Positions 32,087-40,934 of a stretch of 64,000 bases of DNA are shown piece by piece; positions within the stretch are counted from its first letter, which is position 1, and each line of letters opens with the position of its first letter. The stretch comes from Microbispora corallina. GTDB lineage: Bacteria; Actinomycetota; Actinomycetes; Streptosporangiales; Streptosporangiaceae. Position numbers and translations under genes: made by a program. The notes below the pieces were generated by a model, which ran no database searches, had not been told where the DNA came from, and saw only the letters and a program-made list of their open reading frames with translations. Where the stretch lies: assembly GCF_016863035.1 (NCBI RefSeq), contig NZ_BOOC01000005.1:1-64000 (forward strand), in the 5' to 3' direction.

Positions 32087-32942
32087 ACTGGTCGCGGTCA
32101 TCGCGTCCACCCACCACCCGTTCTACTACCGCGCCAGCACCTCGACCGGGGAGGACCGCCCGCCGTTCGCGGACGAGTGGGTGCGCAAGGTGGAGGCGTT
32201 CCGGGAGACGCTGACGCGGGCCCGGCCTGACGTGCTGGTCATGGTCGGCTCCGACCACTTCCACCAGCTCTGGCTGGACAACATGCCGCAGTTCCTCGTG
32301 GGCAAGGCGCCGTTCTACGACGCCAACTGGTACAACGAGGAGCGCGAGTTCGGGCTGCCGCGGATGTTCTTCACCGGGCAGGAGGACCTGTCGGCGTACA
32401 TCCTGCGGGAGGGCCTCGACGCGGGCTTCGACCTGGCCTTCTCCAACGAGCTGCGGATCGACCACTCGATCACGTGCCCGATCATCACGCTGCGGCCGCA
32501 GAACGACCTGCCGATCGTGCCCGTCTACACCAACATCTTCGCCCCGCCGCTGCCGCAGCCGAAGCGGTTCGTGCAGCTCGGCCGGACGATCCGGGAGCTG
32601 GTGGAGTCGTGGCCGGCCGACAAGCGGGTGGCGGTGATCGGCACCGGGCACCTGTCCCTCGAACTGGGCGGGCCGCGCCAGTTCGGGCCGCACGGGCCCG
32701 ACCCCGAGTTCGACCGGAAGGCCGTCGAGTGGATCTCCTCGGGGGACATCGAGGGCTGCCTGTCCGAGGTCACCCTCGACAGCCTGCACCTGCCCGGCAA
32801 CGCCACCCACGGCTTCATGGACTTCATGCTGATGATGGGCGTGGCCGGCGAGGGCCGCAAGGCCGACTACGTGGACACCTACGACCTGTTCCACACGATG
32901 GAGGCCTACTTCACCTGGTACCCCAACGGAGGCCCGGCGTGA
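32079..32942 (+). CDS. Class III extradiol ring-cleavage dioxygenase, catalytic (LigB-like) subunit
   Basis: A 287-residue protein of the LigB superfamily: MAELVAVIASTHHPFYYRAS (Fe-ligand His12 region), DVLVMVGSDHFHQLWLDNMP (second His), ELRIDHSITCPIITLRPQND and VAVIGTGHLSLELGG. The enzyme opens catechol-type rings meta to the hydroxyls using non-heme Fe(II) and O2; gallate- or protocatechuate-4,5-dioxygenase are the nearest known activities. It overlaps the lyase gene by eight bases and the small-subunit gene by four. The subunit order (B then A) is reversed from the classic ligAB. Confidence 0.87.
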   Translation: MAELVAVIASTHHPFYYRASTSTGEDRPPFADEWVRKVEAFRETLTRARPDVLVMVGSDHFHQLWLDNMPQFLVGKAPFYDANWYNEEREFGLPRMFFTGQEDLSAYILREGLDAGFDLAFSNELRIDHSITCPIITLRPQNDLPIVPVYTNIFAPPLPQPKRFVQLGRTIRELVESWPADKRVAVIGTGHLSLELGGPRQFGPHGPDPEFDRKAVEWISSGDIEGCLSEVTLDSLHLPGNATHGFMDFMLMMGVAGEGRKADYVDTYDLFHTMEAYFTWYPNGGPA

Positions 32943-33298
32943 GCAAGTATCTGCTGAACAAGTTCCTGTTCACCGTGGACCGCGACCCCGAACTGGTCGA
33001 GCGCTACCGAGAGGACCCGCGGGCCACCGTGGAGGTGTGGGAGGCGGAGTACGCCAACCGCATCCTCAGCTGCCACCTGGGCGAGTCGTCCACCTGGCTG
33101 ACGTTCGACGACGTCGAGCGCGAGGCCCTGGCGACGCACGACTACCCGAAGCTGTTCGAGCTCGGCGCCCACCCGTTCCTCACGCTCACGCTGTTCATCG
33201 CGATGTTCGAGCGCGACCACGAGCCGCTGGGCTTCCAGCTCGAGTACGCGAGCCGGCTGGCCCACATGAGCCTGCCCTACCCCGACATCGCCACCTGA
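32939..33298 (+). CDS. LigA-like small subunit of the extradiol dioxygenase
   Basis: A 119-residue all-helical protein: LLNKFLFTVDRDPELVERYR, EDPRATVEVWEAEY, LTFDDVEREALATHDYPKLF, ELGAHPFLTLTLFIAMFERD. LigA subunits cap the LigB active site and contain the same L-x-x-K-x-F-x-x-D-x-E/P opening. The GTG at 32939 overlaps the LigB stop by four bases (GTGA), indicating translational coupling and equimolar synthesis. The C-terminus (SRLAHMSLPYPDIAT) is longer than a bare LigA domain and may form extra subunit contacts. Confidence 0.82.
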   Translation: MSKYLLNKFLFTVDRDPELVERYREDPRATVEVWEAEYANRILSCHLGESSTWLTFDDVEREALATHDYPKLFELGAHPFLTLTLFIAMFERDHEPLGFQLEYASRLAHMSLPYPDIAT

Positions 33299-33300
33299 CC

Positions 33301-34260
33301 ATGCGGGCCGCGTTGATCGAGGAGCCCGGGCGGCCGCCGCGCGTGGACGCCCGGGCGGTCCCCGTGCCCGGCCCCGGCGAGGAGCTCGTCGAGGTCCTCG
33401 CCGCCCCCGTCACCCCGCTCGACCTGCTCTGCGCGAGCGGGACGTCCTACTTCGGCCGGCCGGCCACGCCGTACGTGCCCGGCGTCCAGGGGGTGGGGAC
33501 GGCCGGGGGGCGGGCCGTGTGGTTCGCCACCTCCGCCGGGATGAGGCCGGGCGACGGGAGCATGGCCGAGGCCGCCGCCGTCCCCGTGACGGACCTCGTC
33601 GAGCTGCCCGGCGGGGTGGACCCCGTCGCGGTCGCCGCGCTCGGGCTGTCCGCGGTCGCGGCGCACATGGCGCTGACCTGGCGCGGCGAGCTCGCCGCGG
33701 GCGAGCAGGTGGTGGTCCTGGGGGCGGGCGGCGTGGTCGGCCAGGCCGCCGTCCAGCTGGCCCGGCTCGCAGGCGCGCGCAGGGTGGTCGCCGCGGCCCG
33801 GTCGGCGGCGGGGCGCACGCGGGCGGAACAGGCCGGCGCGGACGCCGTCGTCGCCCTGGACACCGACGACGTCGCCGAACTGGCGGCCCGGTTCTCCGCC
33901 GCCGCCGACGGCCCGGTCGACCTGGTGCTCGACCCGCTGTTCGGCGCTCCGGCGGCCGCCGCCGCGCGCGCCCTGCGGCCGGGCGGCCGGCTGGTGAACC
34001 TCGGCGGGTCGGCCGCGGAGACCTGCCCCATCGACTCCTCGACCCTGCGCAGCAGGTCGCTGCGCCTGCTGGGGTACACGAACAACGAGCTCACCCCCGA
34101 GCAGCGCGCGGAGGCCGTCCGCCTGATCGCGGAGCAGGCCGCGCGCGGACGGCTGGCCGTCGCGCACGAGGTCGTCCCGCTCGACGAGGCCGGAGCGGCG
34201 TGGCGGCGCCAGGCCGACGGCGCGGCCGGAGGCCGGATCGTCCTCAGCATGACCGGCTGA
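33301..34260 (+). CDS. Zinc-type alcohol dehydrogenase/quinone oxidoreductase-like protein (MDR superfamily)
   Basis: A 319-residue MDR protein. The GroES-like start is MRAALIEEPGRPPRVDARAV, and PYVPGVQGVGTAGG corresponds to the substrate-side loop. The Rossmann turn is VVVLGAGGVVGQAAVQLARL, followed by ADAVVALDTDDVAELAARF. No catalytic or structural zinc cysteine cluster is seen, so it resembles NADPH:quinone or enoyl reductases. It starts two bases after the LigA stop and closes the operon, so it probably reduces an unsaturated intermediate after ring cleavage. Confidence 0.83.
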   Translation: MRAALIEEPGRPPRVDARAVPVPGPGEELVEVLAAPVTPLDLLCASGTSYFGRPATPYVPGVQGVGTAGGRAVWFATSAGMRPGDGSMAEAAAVPVTDLVELPGGVDPVAVAALGLSAVAAHMALTWRGELAAGEQVVVLGAGGVVGQAAVQLARLAGARRVVAAARSAAGRTRAEQAGADAVVALDTDDVAELAARFSAAADGPVDLVLDPLFGAPAAAAARALRPGGRLVNLGGSAAETCPIDSSTLRSRSLRLLGYTNNELTPEQRAEAVRLIAEQAARGRLAVAHEVVPLDEAGAAWRRQADGAAGGRIVLSMTG

Positions 34261-34432
34261 GCCGCCGCGCGGCCCCGGCTCTCCCGCCGCAGCGGCCGGC
34301 TCGGCTCGCCGGCGTCCGTTCCGGACAAGCACAAATATCGGGCGACATTTTCGTTGATCGCGTTACCTGCCCGCCCGCCCCTCGCCCTGCCAGCGTGGTG
34401 ATCCGGCTTCGGAACGGCTGAGGGGGTCGTCG

Positions 34433-35656
34433 ATGGGCGACGGAATGACGGCGGGCGTGTCGGTCACAGGACTCGGCGCCACCACGCCACTCGGTGGGGA
34501 CGCCGTCTCCACCTGGACCGCCCTGCTGGAGGGGCGGTCCGGAATCGAGCGCATCCGGGACGACTGGGCAGAGGGCCTGGCGACGCGGATCGCCGGGCGG
34601 ATGGCCGTGGACCCGGCGGAGGCGCTCGGGCGGGTGACGGCCCGGCGGCTGGACCGCTGCCAGCAGGCCGCCCTCGTCGCCGCGCGGGAGGCGTGGGCGG
34701 ACGCCGGCGCACCGGACGTCGAGCCCGAGCGCCTGGCCGTCGTCGTCGGCACGGGCGTCGGCGGCATGCTGACCACGCTGGCCCAGCGGGACGTCCTGGA
34801 GGCGTCGGGACCGCGGAGGGTCTCGCCGTACACCGTCCCCATGCTGATGCCGAACGGGCCGGCGGCGGTGGTGAGCATCGAGTTCGGCGCACGGGCCGGC
34901 GCCTTCACGCCGGTCAGCGCGTGCGCCTCGGGCGCCGAGGCGATCGCGGCGGGCCTGGACCTCATCCGCCTCGGCCGGGCCGACGTGGTGATCGCCGGCG
35001 GCGCGGAGGCGTGCGTCCACCCGCTGACCCTCGCCGGGTTCGGCCAGGCGAAGGCCCTGTCCACGCGCAACGACGCGCCTGCGGAGGCGTCGCGGCCGTT
35101 CGACGCGGGACGGGACGGCTTCGTCCTCGGCGAGGGGGCCGCCCTGCTGGTCCTCGAACGGGAGGGCTTCGCGGCGGCCCGGGGAGCGAGGGTCCACGCC
35201 ACCCTGGCCGGCGCGGCCGTCTCCTCCGACGCGTACCACATCACGGGCGCGGACGCGGGCGGCCAGATGCGGGCGATCCGGGGGGCGCTGGCCTCGGCGG
35301 GGCTCGACCCCCGCGACATCGGGCACGTGAACGCCCACGCCACCTCGACGCCGAGCGGCGACCTGACGGAGACGCGGTCGATCACCGGGACGCTCGGCGC
35401 GCACGCGGCCGTCACCGCGATCAAGTCGATGACCGGGCACACGTGCGGGGCGTCGGGGGCGCTGGCCGCCCTCGCGACCGTCCTCGCCCTCCGGGACGGG
35501 GTGATCCCCGCAACCCGGAACCTGGACGACCCCGATCCCCGGATCGACCTCGACATCGTCACGGGCCGGCCGCGCCGGGGACGGTGGACGGCCGCGGTCG
35601 CGAACTCCTTCGGCTTCGGCGGCCACAACGCCTGTCTCGCCTTCACCGCCGTCTGA
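34433..35656 (+). CDS. Stand-alone beta-ketoacyl synthase (FabF-type KS)
   Basis: A 407-residue thiolase-fold condensing enzyme. The catalytic triad is intact: Cys164 in VSACASGAEAIA, His302 in NAHATSTPSGD and His336 in KSMTGHTCGASG, plus GFGGHNACL at the C-terminus. Full length and active residues suggest a functional FabF/KASII. No ACP, KR or malonyltransferase gene adjoins, so it is either an orphan fatty-acid elongation enzyme or recruited by a pathway encoded elsewhere. GAGGGGG precedes the ATG at 34433. The ATG at 34445 is an alternative start. Confidence 0.87.
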   Translation: MGDGMTAGVSVTGLGATTPLGGDAVSTWTALLEGRSGIERIRDDWAEGLATRIAGRMAVDPAEALGRVTARRLDRCQQAALVAAREAWADAGAPDVEPERLAVVVGTGVGGMLTTLAQRDVLEASGPRRVSPYTVPMLMPNGPAAVVSIEFGARAGAFTPVSACASGAEAIAAGLDLIRLGRADVVIAGGAEACVHPLTLAGFGQAKALSTRNDAPAEASRPFDAGRDGFVLGEGAALLVLEREGFAAARGARVHATLAGAAVSSDAYHITGADAGGQMRAIRGALASAGLDPRDIGHVNAHATSTPSGDLTETRSITGTLGAHAAVTAIKSMTGHTCGASGALAALATVLALRDGVIPATRNLDDPDPRIDLDIVTGRPRRGRWTAAVANSFGFGGHNACLAFTAV

Positions 35657-35790
35657 GCCCGCGGCCCTTCGCCCGACGGCGTGGGGTCCGAGCGATGTGG
35701 ATCGCGCGCCACGTGCATCACCCGTTACACCGCACCTAGCGCCTTTTCCACACCTTTTACCCGTTACCGGACATAACCGGAGGTATCGCC

Positions 35791-35802
35791 ATGGCACCCT
35801 AA
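35791..35802 (+). other. Three-codon leader ORF upstream of the carboxypeptidase gene
   Basis: GGAGG (35779-35783) is spaced for the ATG at 35791, which opens the minimal frame ATG GCA CCC TAA (M-A-P-stop). The real carboxypeptidase ATG is five bases after this TAA (35808) and has no Shine-Dalgarno of its own within 20 bp, so it may depend on re-initiation. It could also be chance. Confidence 0.4.
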
Positions 35803-35807
35803 ACGGC

Positions 35808-36698
35808 ATGCATAAGCTCAAACTCGGCATCACCACAGCGGCCTTTGCCCTGGTCACCCCCCTGACCACCGCTGTGCTGGCCGAAGCGCCCCCGGCGTCG
35901 GCCTCCCCCGCGCGCGTCGCGGCCGCGGACCCCGCGCCGGAGGTGTACGGGCGCGCCGTCTACCTTCTCGACGCGTCCTCCGAGAAGGCGCGGCTCGACA
36001 AGAACGGCGGCAAGCGCATGCCGATCGCCAGCCTCACCAAGATGATGACCGCGTACCTGGTGCTGCGGCAGGCGAAGCCCACGGACGAGGTCAAGGTCAC
36101 GTCCGCCGACGTGGACTACGCCAACGACGGCGGCGGCACGACGGCCGACCTGAGCCCCGGTGACCGCGTCCCGGTCAAGGACCTGCTGTACGGCCTCCTG
36201 CTGCCGTCGGGCGCGGACGCCGCCCACGCGCTGGCGCGCACGTACGGCCCCGGCGTGGACGGCTTCGTGGCCAAGATGAACGCGACGGCCAAGCAGCTCG
36301 GGCTGAACGACACCCACTACGTCAACCCCGACGGCCTGCCCACCTCGAAGGGCGACGGCTACTCGACCGCACGGGACCAGGCGCGGCTCGCCGAGATCGC
36401 CCTGCGCGACCCCGCGTTCGCCAAGGTCACCTCGACGCCGGAGTACACGGCGCCGGAGACGGACGGGCACGGCGAGTACGACTGGACCAACACCAACCAC
36501 CTGCTGGGCGAGCCGGGCGTGATCGGCGTGAAGACCGGATTCACCGACGCCGCCGGGTTCTGCCTCGCGTTCGCCGCCGACCGCCACGGGCGCCGGCTGG
36601 TGGGCGTGATCCTCGGCGAGGACGTCTCCAGCCGCCGTTTCGACACGGCCGAGTCGCTCCTGGACTGGGCGGGCACGGATCCTGACGCCGCCGCCTGA
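35808..36698 (+). CDS. Secreted D-alanyl-D-alanine carboxypeptidase (PBP5-like, S11)
   Basis: A 296-residue penicillin-binding protein. A signal peptide (LKLGITTAAFALVTPLTTAV) leads to the catalytic domain with SxxK at Ser75-Lys78 (IASLTKMM), SGA at 134 in LLPSGADAAHAL in place of SxN, and KTG at 242-244 (GVKTGFTDAAGFC). It trims the terminal D-Ala from peptidoglycan stem peptides outside the membrane. There is no C-terminal amphipathic anchor, so it is probably released or wall-bound. The start at 35808 is the only one giving a normal signal peptide. It is convergent with the LLM gene, 12 bp apart. Confidence 0.88.
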   Translation: MHKLKLGITTAAFALVTPLTTAVLAEAPPASASPARVAAADPAPEVYGRAVYLLDASSEKARLDKNGGKRMPIASLTKMMTAYLVLRQAKPTDEVKVTSADVDYANDGGGTTADLSPGDRVPVKDLLYGLLLPSGADAAHALARTYGPGVDGFVAKMNATAKQLGLNDTHYVNPDGLPTSKGDGYSTARDQARLAEIALRDPAFAKVTSTPEYTAPETDGHGEYDWTNTNHLLGEPGVIGVKTGFTDAAGFCLAFAADRHGRRLVGVILGEDVSSRRFDTAESLLDWAGTDPDAAA

Positions 36699-36710
36699 GG
36701 CCGCCGGGTG

Positions 36711-37676
36711 TTACGCCGGCTCGCGCAGGACGGGGAGCAGGCCGGCGATCCGCTCCATCTGGGCCCGCTGCGACCCGAAATCGACCGTCCCGATCCGGCA
36801 CACGAGGTGGCGGGCCCCGGCGTCCACGTACGACCGCAGCCGCGCGACGACGTCCCCGGCCGGGCCGGCGACCACGGCCTGGATCTTCTCCAGTTCCTCG
36901 AGCGGGAGGCCGTAGTTGGCCCTGCTGTATCGCTCCATGATCCGCCGTCCCTCGTCGGGGTCGTCGTCGACGAGCACGGAGACGAACAGGGCGGGCGTGA
37001 GGGCGTCCGGGGAGCGACCGGCCTCCGCCGCCACCCGGCGCAGCTCGGCGAGCCCGGTCTCGTACTGCTCCGGCGCCGGCGGATAGGGAAGCCAGCCGTC
37101 GTACAGACGGGCGGTCCTGGCGAGCGCGGCGGGGGTCGCGCCGCCGAGCCAGATCGGCGGCCCGCCCGGGCGGAACGGCCTCGTCTGCGGGGGGACTCCG
37201 TCGAACCGCAGCGCCGTCCCGTGGAAGGACACCGGCCCGTCCTCCGACCACAGGCGCCGCCACAGGGCCACGGTCTCGTCGAGCCGGGTGAAGCGCCCCT
37301 CCCACGGGACCCCGGACACCTCATGCAGTGGCCGTCCGAACCGCCCGGGGAACCCGGCGCCGACCGCGACGGCCAGCCGGCCGCCCGACAGCAGGTCGAT
37401 CGAGGCGAGGGCGTGGGCCGCCTGCACCGGCCGCCGCAGCACGGGCATGAGCGCGGCGGTGCCGAGCGTGACGCGGCCGGTCACCGCGGCCGCCGCGGCC
37501 AGCATGGTGAGGGCCTCGACGCGCGGCGTGAGCAGCGAGTCGTTCACCCAGAGGGAGTCGTAGCCGAGCTCCTCGGCACGCGTGGCCAGCCCGACCAGCT
37601 CGCGCGGGTCGCCGCCCTCGCCCCACTGGGCCCGGGACACCGGCAGGAGCACGCCGATGCGGATGTCGTCGTCCAT
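36711..37676 (-). CDS. LLM class flavin-dependent oxidoreductase
   Basis: A 321-residue luciferase-like barrel: IRIGVLLPVSRAQWGEGGDP, EELGYDSLWVNDSLLTPRVE, VTGRVTLGTAALMPVLRRPV, LDLLSGGRLAVAVGAGFPGR and RPGGPPIWLGGATPAALART. These are typical of F420- or FMN-dependent LLM proteins of actinomycetes (TIGR-type probable F420 reductases). The substrate is unknown. The start at 37676 is chosen because the family begins at IRIGVL and the upstream extension is arginine-rich. A second, only distantly similar LLM gene lies at 21262-22374. Confidence 0.86.
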   Translation of the reverse strand: MDDDIRIGVLLPVSRAQWGEGGDPRELVGLATRAEELGYDSLWVNDSLLTPRVEALTMLAAAAAVTGRVTLGTAALMPVLRRPVQAAHALASIDLLSGGRLAVAVGAGFPGRFGRPLHEVSGVPWEGRFTRLDETVALWRRLWSEDGPVSFHGTALRFDGVPPQTRPFRPGGPPIWLGGATPAALARTARLYDGWLPYPPAPEQYETGLAELRRVAAEAGRSPDALTPALFVSVLVDDDPDEGRRIMERYSRANYGLPLEELEKIQAVVAGPAGDVVARLRSYVDAGARHLVCRIGTVDFGSQRAQMERIAGLLPVLREPA

Positions 37677-37758
37677 GCGGCCGATCGTCGCGGTGAGCCG
37701 TGGACGGCGGCAATTCCCGGCAGGGAATCGCGACTCGCGCGTCAACCCTCGAGGGACG

Positions 37759-38115
37759 TCAGTCGAGCCAGCTGCTCAGGTTGATGTGGCAGTGCTTCAC
37801 CCACTTCTTGCAGAAGCCCAGCTGGGTGTTGGTCTGGCCGCTGATGCTGATGGCCACGTTCTGGTCGCCCCGGAACATCGTGGGGCTGTTGACCGCCGCG
37901 TAGTTCTTGTTCCTCGAGGCGTGCCCGGTGTTGATGTTGGTGGATCCCCCGCCTCCGCCGTGTCCCGCCACGAGGATCCCGGCCGGGGGCGCGCTCGCCG
38001 CCTGCGCGGTGGACGTGACCGCCCCCGACGCCGCCGCGACTACCAGGGCCGCCGACGCCAGCCGCCGCGCGAGCGGGGCGATACCCGCACGCCGCATGCC
38101 GATCTGGTCTCTCAT
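37759..38115 (-). CDS. Small secreted protein, unknown function
   Basis: A 118-residue protein with a signal peptide (RRLASAALVVAAASGAVTS, cleavage likely at AQA-AS). The mature part of about 75 residues is unusual: a Gly run (GHGGGGGSTNINTGHAS), then NKNYAAVNSPTMFRGDQNVA and a C-terminus with two Cys (GFCKKWVKHCHIN). I do not recognise the family. The Asn/Gly-rich repetitive-strand character suggests a surface or spore-coat type protein. GGGAGG precedes the ATG. It diverges from the amino-acid transporter operon across 247 bp. Confidence 0.7.
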   Translation of the reverse strand: MRDQIGMRRAGIAPLARRLASAALVVAAASGAVTSTAQAASAPPAGILVAGHGGGGGSTNINTGHASRNKNYAAVNSPTMFRGDQNVAISISGQTNTQLGFCKKWVKHCHINLSSWLD

Positions 38116-38252
38116 GTCAGCGCCCACCTCCCTCTTCACGCCGAGCACACGATGCCTGCGCGATCTCGTACCCGGAGCGTGGACGCGACTCCCCCACACG
38201 GTGATCTCTTTACCGCAGTCGGGGACAGAGCGGCACAGACCCCGTTCGCGCC

Positions 38253-38286
38253 GGCCCGAGCATCGAAGACGTCGATGCTCAGGGCC
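38253..38286 (+). promoter_or_regulatory. Long hairpin in the leader of the amino-acid transporter operon
   Basis: GGCCC+GAGCATCGA (38253-38266) pairs with TCGATGCTC (38272-38280) and, after one bulged A, GGGCC (38282-38286): 14 bp with a 5-nt loop. It lies 76 bp before the ATG at 38363 and is 5' to both divergent genes, so it is not an ordinary end-of-gene terminator. It may be an attenuator, mRNA-stability element or protein-binding site. No known riboswitch class was recognised. Confidence 0.55.
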
Positions 38287-38362
38287 GCAAGCCTTCACGA
38301 CTCTTGGGACCGTTACCTGCCGTGGCCAGCATGAGCTCAATCGCTCGCAAACAGGAGGAACC

Positions 38363-39247
38363 ATGACAAAGCGCCTATACGTGGCCATAGTCGGCGCGAT
38401 CGTCGTGTCGGCCCTCGCCGGCGGCTGCGGGCGTTCGTCATCGGGCACCGACGCGGGCGAGAGCACGGCCGCGGCGGCCGGGAAGACCGCGAAGGACATG
38501 GTGCCCGAGGCCGTGCGCGCGGCGGGCGTGCTGCGCGTGGCCACGTCGGAGGGCTACCCGCCGATGGAGATGTACAAGAAGGGCACCCAGGAGCTCACCG
38601 GCGTGGACCCCGACCTGGGCGCGGCCATCGCGGCCAAGCTGGGACTGAAGTTCTCCATCACCAACGCGGCGTTCGACGGCCTCATCCCCGGGCTGCAGGG
38701 CGGCCGGTGGGACGTCGTGATGTCGTCCATGAGCGACACGCAGGAACGGCGGGCGGCGGTCGACTTCGTCGACTACTTCAACGCGGGCGGCGCGATCATG
38801 GTGAAGAAGGGCAACCCCGACGGCGTCGCGAAGCTCGACGACCTGTGCGGGAAGACGGTCGTGCTGGCCAAGGGCAGCTCGAACCTCGCGATCGGCGAGA
38901 AGCAGAACGAGAAGTGCGCGACCAAGATGACGATCATGCAGAGCGAGGACGCGCCGACCGGCCTGCTGTCCATCGACTCCGGCCGCGCCGTCGCCACCAT
39001 CGTCGACTACCCCGTCGCGGTCATGTACGCGAAGGACACCGGCCGGTACGACGTGCTGCCCGAGCAGTACGAGGCCGGGCCGTGGGGCATCGCGGTCGAC
39101 AAGCGCAACGGCGCGCTGCGCGACGCGGTCGCCAAGGCCATGCAGGAGCTGCAGGCCGACGGCGGCTACGCGAAGGTCCTCGACTCCTACGGCGTGAAGG
39201 CCAACGCCGTCGACGGTGTCCTGGTGAACACGCAGCCGTGGAAGTGA
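38363..39247 (+). CDS. Amino-acid ABC transporter substrate-binding lipoprotein (SBP_bac_3)
   Basis: A 294-residue polar-amino-acid binding protein. The lipobox SALAGGC gives lipid-anchored Cys22. The mature domain has [60 protein letters not shown] and [16 protein letters not shown], the signatures of the HisJ/GlnH family. AGGAGG precedes the ATG. It is the first gene of a five-gene operon with overlapping stops and starts. Because a D-aminoacylase follows, the ligand may be an N-acyl- or D-amino acid rather than a common L-amino acid (inference). Confidence 0.9.
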   Translation: MTKRLYVAIVGAIVVSALAGGCGRSSSGTDAGESTAAAAGKTAKDMVPEAVRAAGVLRVATSEGYPPMEMYKKGTQELTGVDPDLGAAIAAKLGLKFSITNAAFDGLIPGLQGGRWDVVMSSMSDTQERRAAVDFVDYFNAGGAIMVKKGNPDGVAKLDDLCGKTVVLAKGSSNLAIGEKQNEKCATKMTIMQSEDAPTGLLSIDSGRAVATIVDYPVAVMYAKDTGRYDVLPEQYEAGPWGIAVDKRNGALRDAVAKAMQELQADGGYAKVLDSYGVKANAVDGVLVNTQPWK

Positions 39248-40170
39248 CCGGGGAGGAGCGGGCGGACGCCGACCTGCCCGTCGACGCCGACCTGCCGATC
39301 GACGCCGTCCGCCCGGTGCGACCCGGCCGCTGGGTCGCCGCGGCCGCCGCGCTCCTCTTCCTGGCCTGGCTGGCGTACACGGTCGTCGTCAACCAGAACC
39401 TGCACTGGGACGTGATCGTCGCCTACCTCGGCGACGGCAGGATCCTCGGCGGCCTGTGGGTGACGATCCAGCTCACTGTGCTGTCCATGGCCATCGGCCT
39501 GGCGCTGGGCGTGCTCGCCGCGGTGATGCAGCTGTCCGACAGCCCGGTGCTGCGCGGCACCTCCGCCCTCTACACCTGGTTCTTCCGCGGCACTCCGCTG
39601 CTCGTGCAGCTCATCTTCTGGTTCAACATCGGACTGGTCTTCCCCACCTTCGGCATCGGCGTGCCGTTCGGCGGCCCGAAGCTGGTGGAGTGGCAGGCCA
39701 ACCAGGTGATCACGCCGTTCACCGCGGCGCTGCTCGGCCTGGCCATCAACGAGGGCGCGTACATGGCCGAGATCGTCCGCGCCGGCATCCGCTCGGTCGA
39801 CCCGGGCCAGCGCGAGGCCGCCGAGTCGCTCGGGATGTCGCACCGGCAGGTGCTGCGCCGGGTCGTGCTGCCCCAGGCGATGCGGGTGATCATCCCGCCC
39901 ACCGGCAACCAGTTCATCTCGATGCTGAAGACCACCTCGATGGTGTCGGTCATCGCGGGGGCCGAGCTGCTCACCGTGGCGCAGCGCATCTACCTCGGCA
40001 ACTTCGAGGTGATCGCGATGCTCGTGGTCGCCTCGATCTGGTACGTCGTGCTCACCACGATCGCGAGCGTCGGCCAGCACTTCGTCGAGAAGCGGTTCGA
40101 GCGGGGCCACGTCCGGCTGCCGTCCCGGGTGCGCCGCAACCTCCGTCCCTTCCCCAAGGAGCCCTCATGA
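39244..40170 (+). CDS. Amino-acid ABC transporter permease
   Basis: A 308-residue HisM/GlnP-type permease. A 30-residue acidic cytoplasmic start is followed by transmembrane helices ([40 protein letters not shown], and others). The hallmark loop is [20 protein letters not shown] and [20 protein letters not shown]. The fused N-terminal segment is longer than usual for the family, giving one extra helix. The GTG at 39244 overlaps the binding-protein stop (GTGA); the GTG at 39238 is an alternative. The stop overlaps the ATPase start (ATGA). Confidence 0.9.
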   Translation: MTGEERADADLPVDADLPIDAVRPVRPGRWVAAAAALLFLAWLAYTVVVNQNLHWDVIVAYLGDGRILGGLWVTIQLTVLSMAIGLALGVLAAVMQLSDSPVLRGTSALYTWFFRGTPLLVQLIFWFNIGLVFPTFGIGVPFGGPKLVEWQANQVITPFTAALLGLAINEGAYMAEIVRAGIRSVDPGQREAAESLGMSHRQVLRRVVLPQAMRVIIPPTGNQFISMLKTTSMVSVIAGAELLTVAQRIYLGNFEVIAMLVVASIWYVVLTTIASVGQHFVEKRFERGHVRLPSRVRRNLRPFPKEPS

Positions 40171-40934
40171 ACGAGCGGCCGATGGTGCGGATCCAGTCGG
40201 TGCGCAAGCGGTTCGGCCCGCTGGAGGTGCTGAAGGGCGTCAGCCTCGACGTCCCCGCGGGCGAGGTGGTCTGCGTCGTCGGGCCGTCCGGGTCGGGCAA
40301 GTCCACGCTGCTGCGCTGCGTCAACCGGCTGGAGACGATCGACTCGGGCCGGGTCTGGGTGAACGGCGAGCTGATGGGCTACGAGGAGCGCGGCGGGCGG
40401 CTGCACGCGCTCCGCCCGGCCGAGCTGTGCCGGCAGCGCCGCGGCATCGGCATGGTGTTCCAGCGGTTCCACCTGTTCCCGCACCGCACGGCGCTGGAGA
40501 ACGTCATGGAGGGCCCGGTCACCGTGCTGCGGACCCCGGCGGCGCGGGCGCGGCGGGAGGCCGGGGAACTGCTCGACCGCGTTGGGCTGGCCGACCGCGC
40601 CCACCACTACCCGGCCCAGCTGTCGGGCGGCCAGCAGCAGCGCGTCGCCATCGCCCGCAGCCTCGCCATGCGGCCGCACCTGATGCTGTTCGACGAGCCC
40701 ACCAGCGCCCTCGACCCCGAACTGGTGCAGGAGGTGCTCGCCGTCATGCGCGACCTCGCGGCGAGCGGCATGACGATGATGGTCGTGACCCACGAGATGG
40801 CGTTCGCCCGGGAGGTCGGCGACCAGCTCGTCTTCATGGACCACGGCGTCGTCCTGGAGCGGGGCCACCCCCGTGAGGTGCTCACAGCGCCCCGCCACGA
40901 GCGGCTGCGCGCCTTCCTCGGGCAGGTCGGATGA
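40167..40934 (+). CDS. Amino-acid ABC transporter ATP-binding protein
   Basis: A 255-residue ATPase of the HisP/GlnQ type: Walker [10 protein letters not shown] (39-47), Q-loop [20 protein letters not shown], signature [19 protein letters not shown], Walker [15 protein letters not shown] and H-switch [15 protein letters not shown]. It powers the importer formed by the preceding two genes. The four-base overlaps on both sides indicate strict translational coupling with the permease and the aminoacylase. Confidence 0.93.
   Translation: MNERPMVRIQSVRKRFGPLEVLKGVSLDVPAGEVVCVVGPSGSGKSTLLRCVNRLETIDSGRVWVNGELMGYEERGGRLHALRPAELCRQRRGIGMVFQRFHLFPHRTALENVMEGPVTVLRTPAARARREAGELLDRVGLADRAHHYPAQLSGGQQQRVAIARSLAMRPHLMLFDEPTSALDPELVQEVLAVMRDLAASGMTMMVVTHEMAFAREVGDQLVFMDHGVVLERGHPREVLTAPRHERLRAFLGQVG

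Noticed and set aside
34433-35656. Ketosynthase as part of a polyketide gene cluster
   Set aside because: No ACP, acyltransferase, ketoreductase or tailoring genes adjoin; the neighbours are a carboxypeptidase and a catabolic operon.
38253-38286. A known metabolite riboswitch at the transporter leader
   Set aside because: None of the conserved cores I know (glycine, lysine, SAM, cobalamin, TPP, ydaO) could be matched to the sequence around the hairpin.
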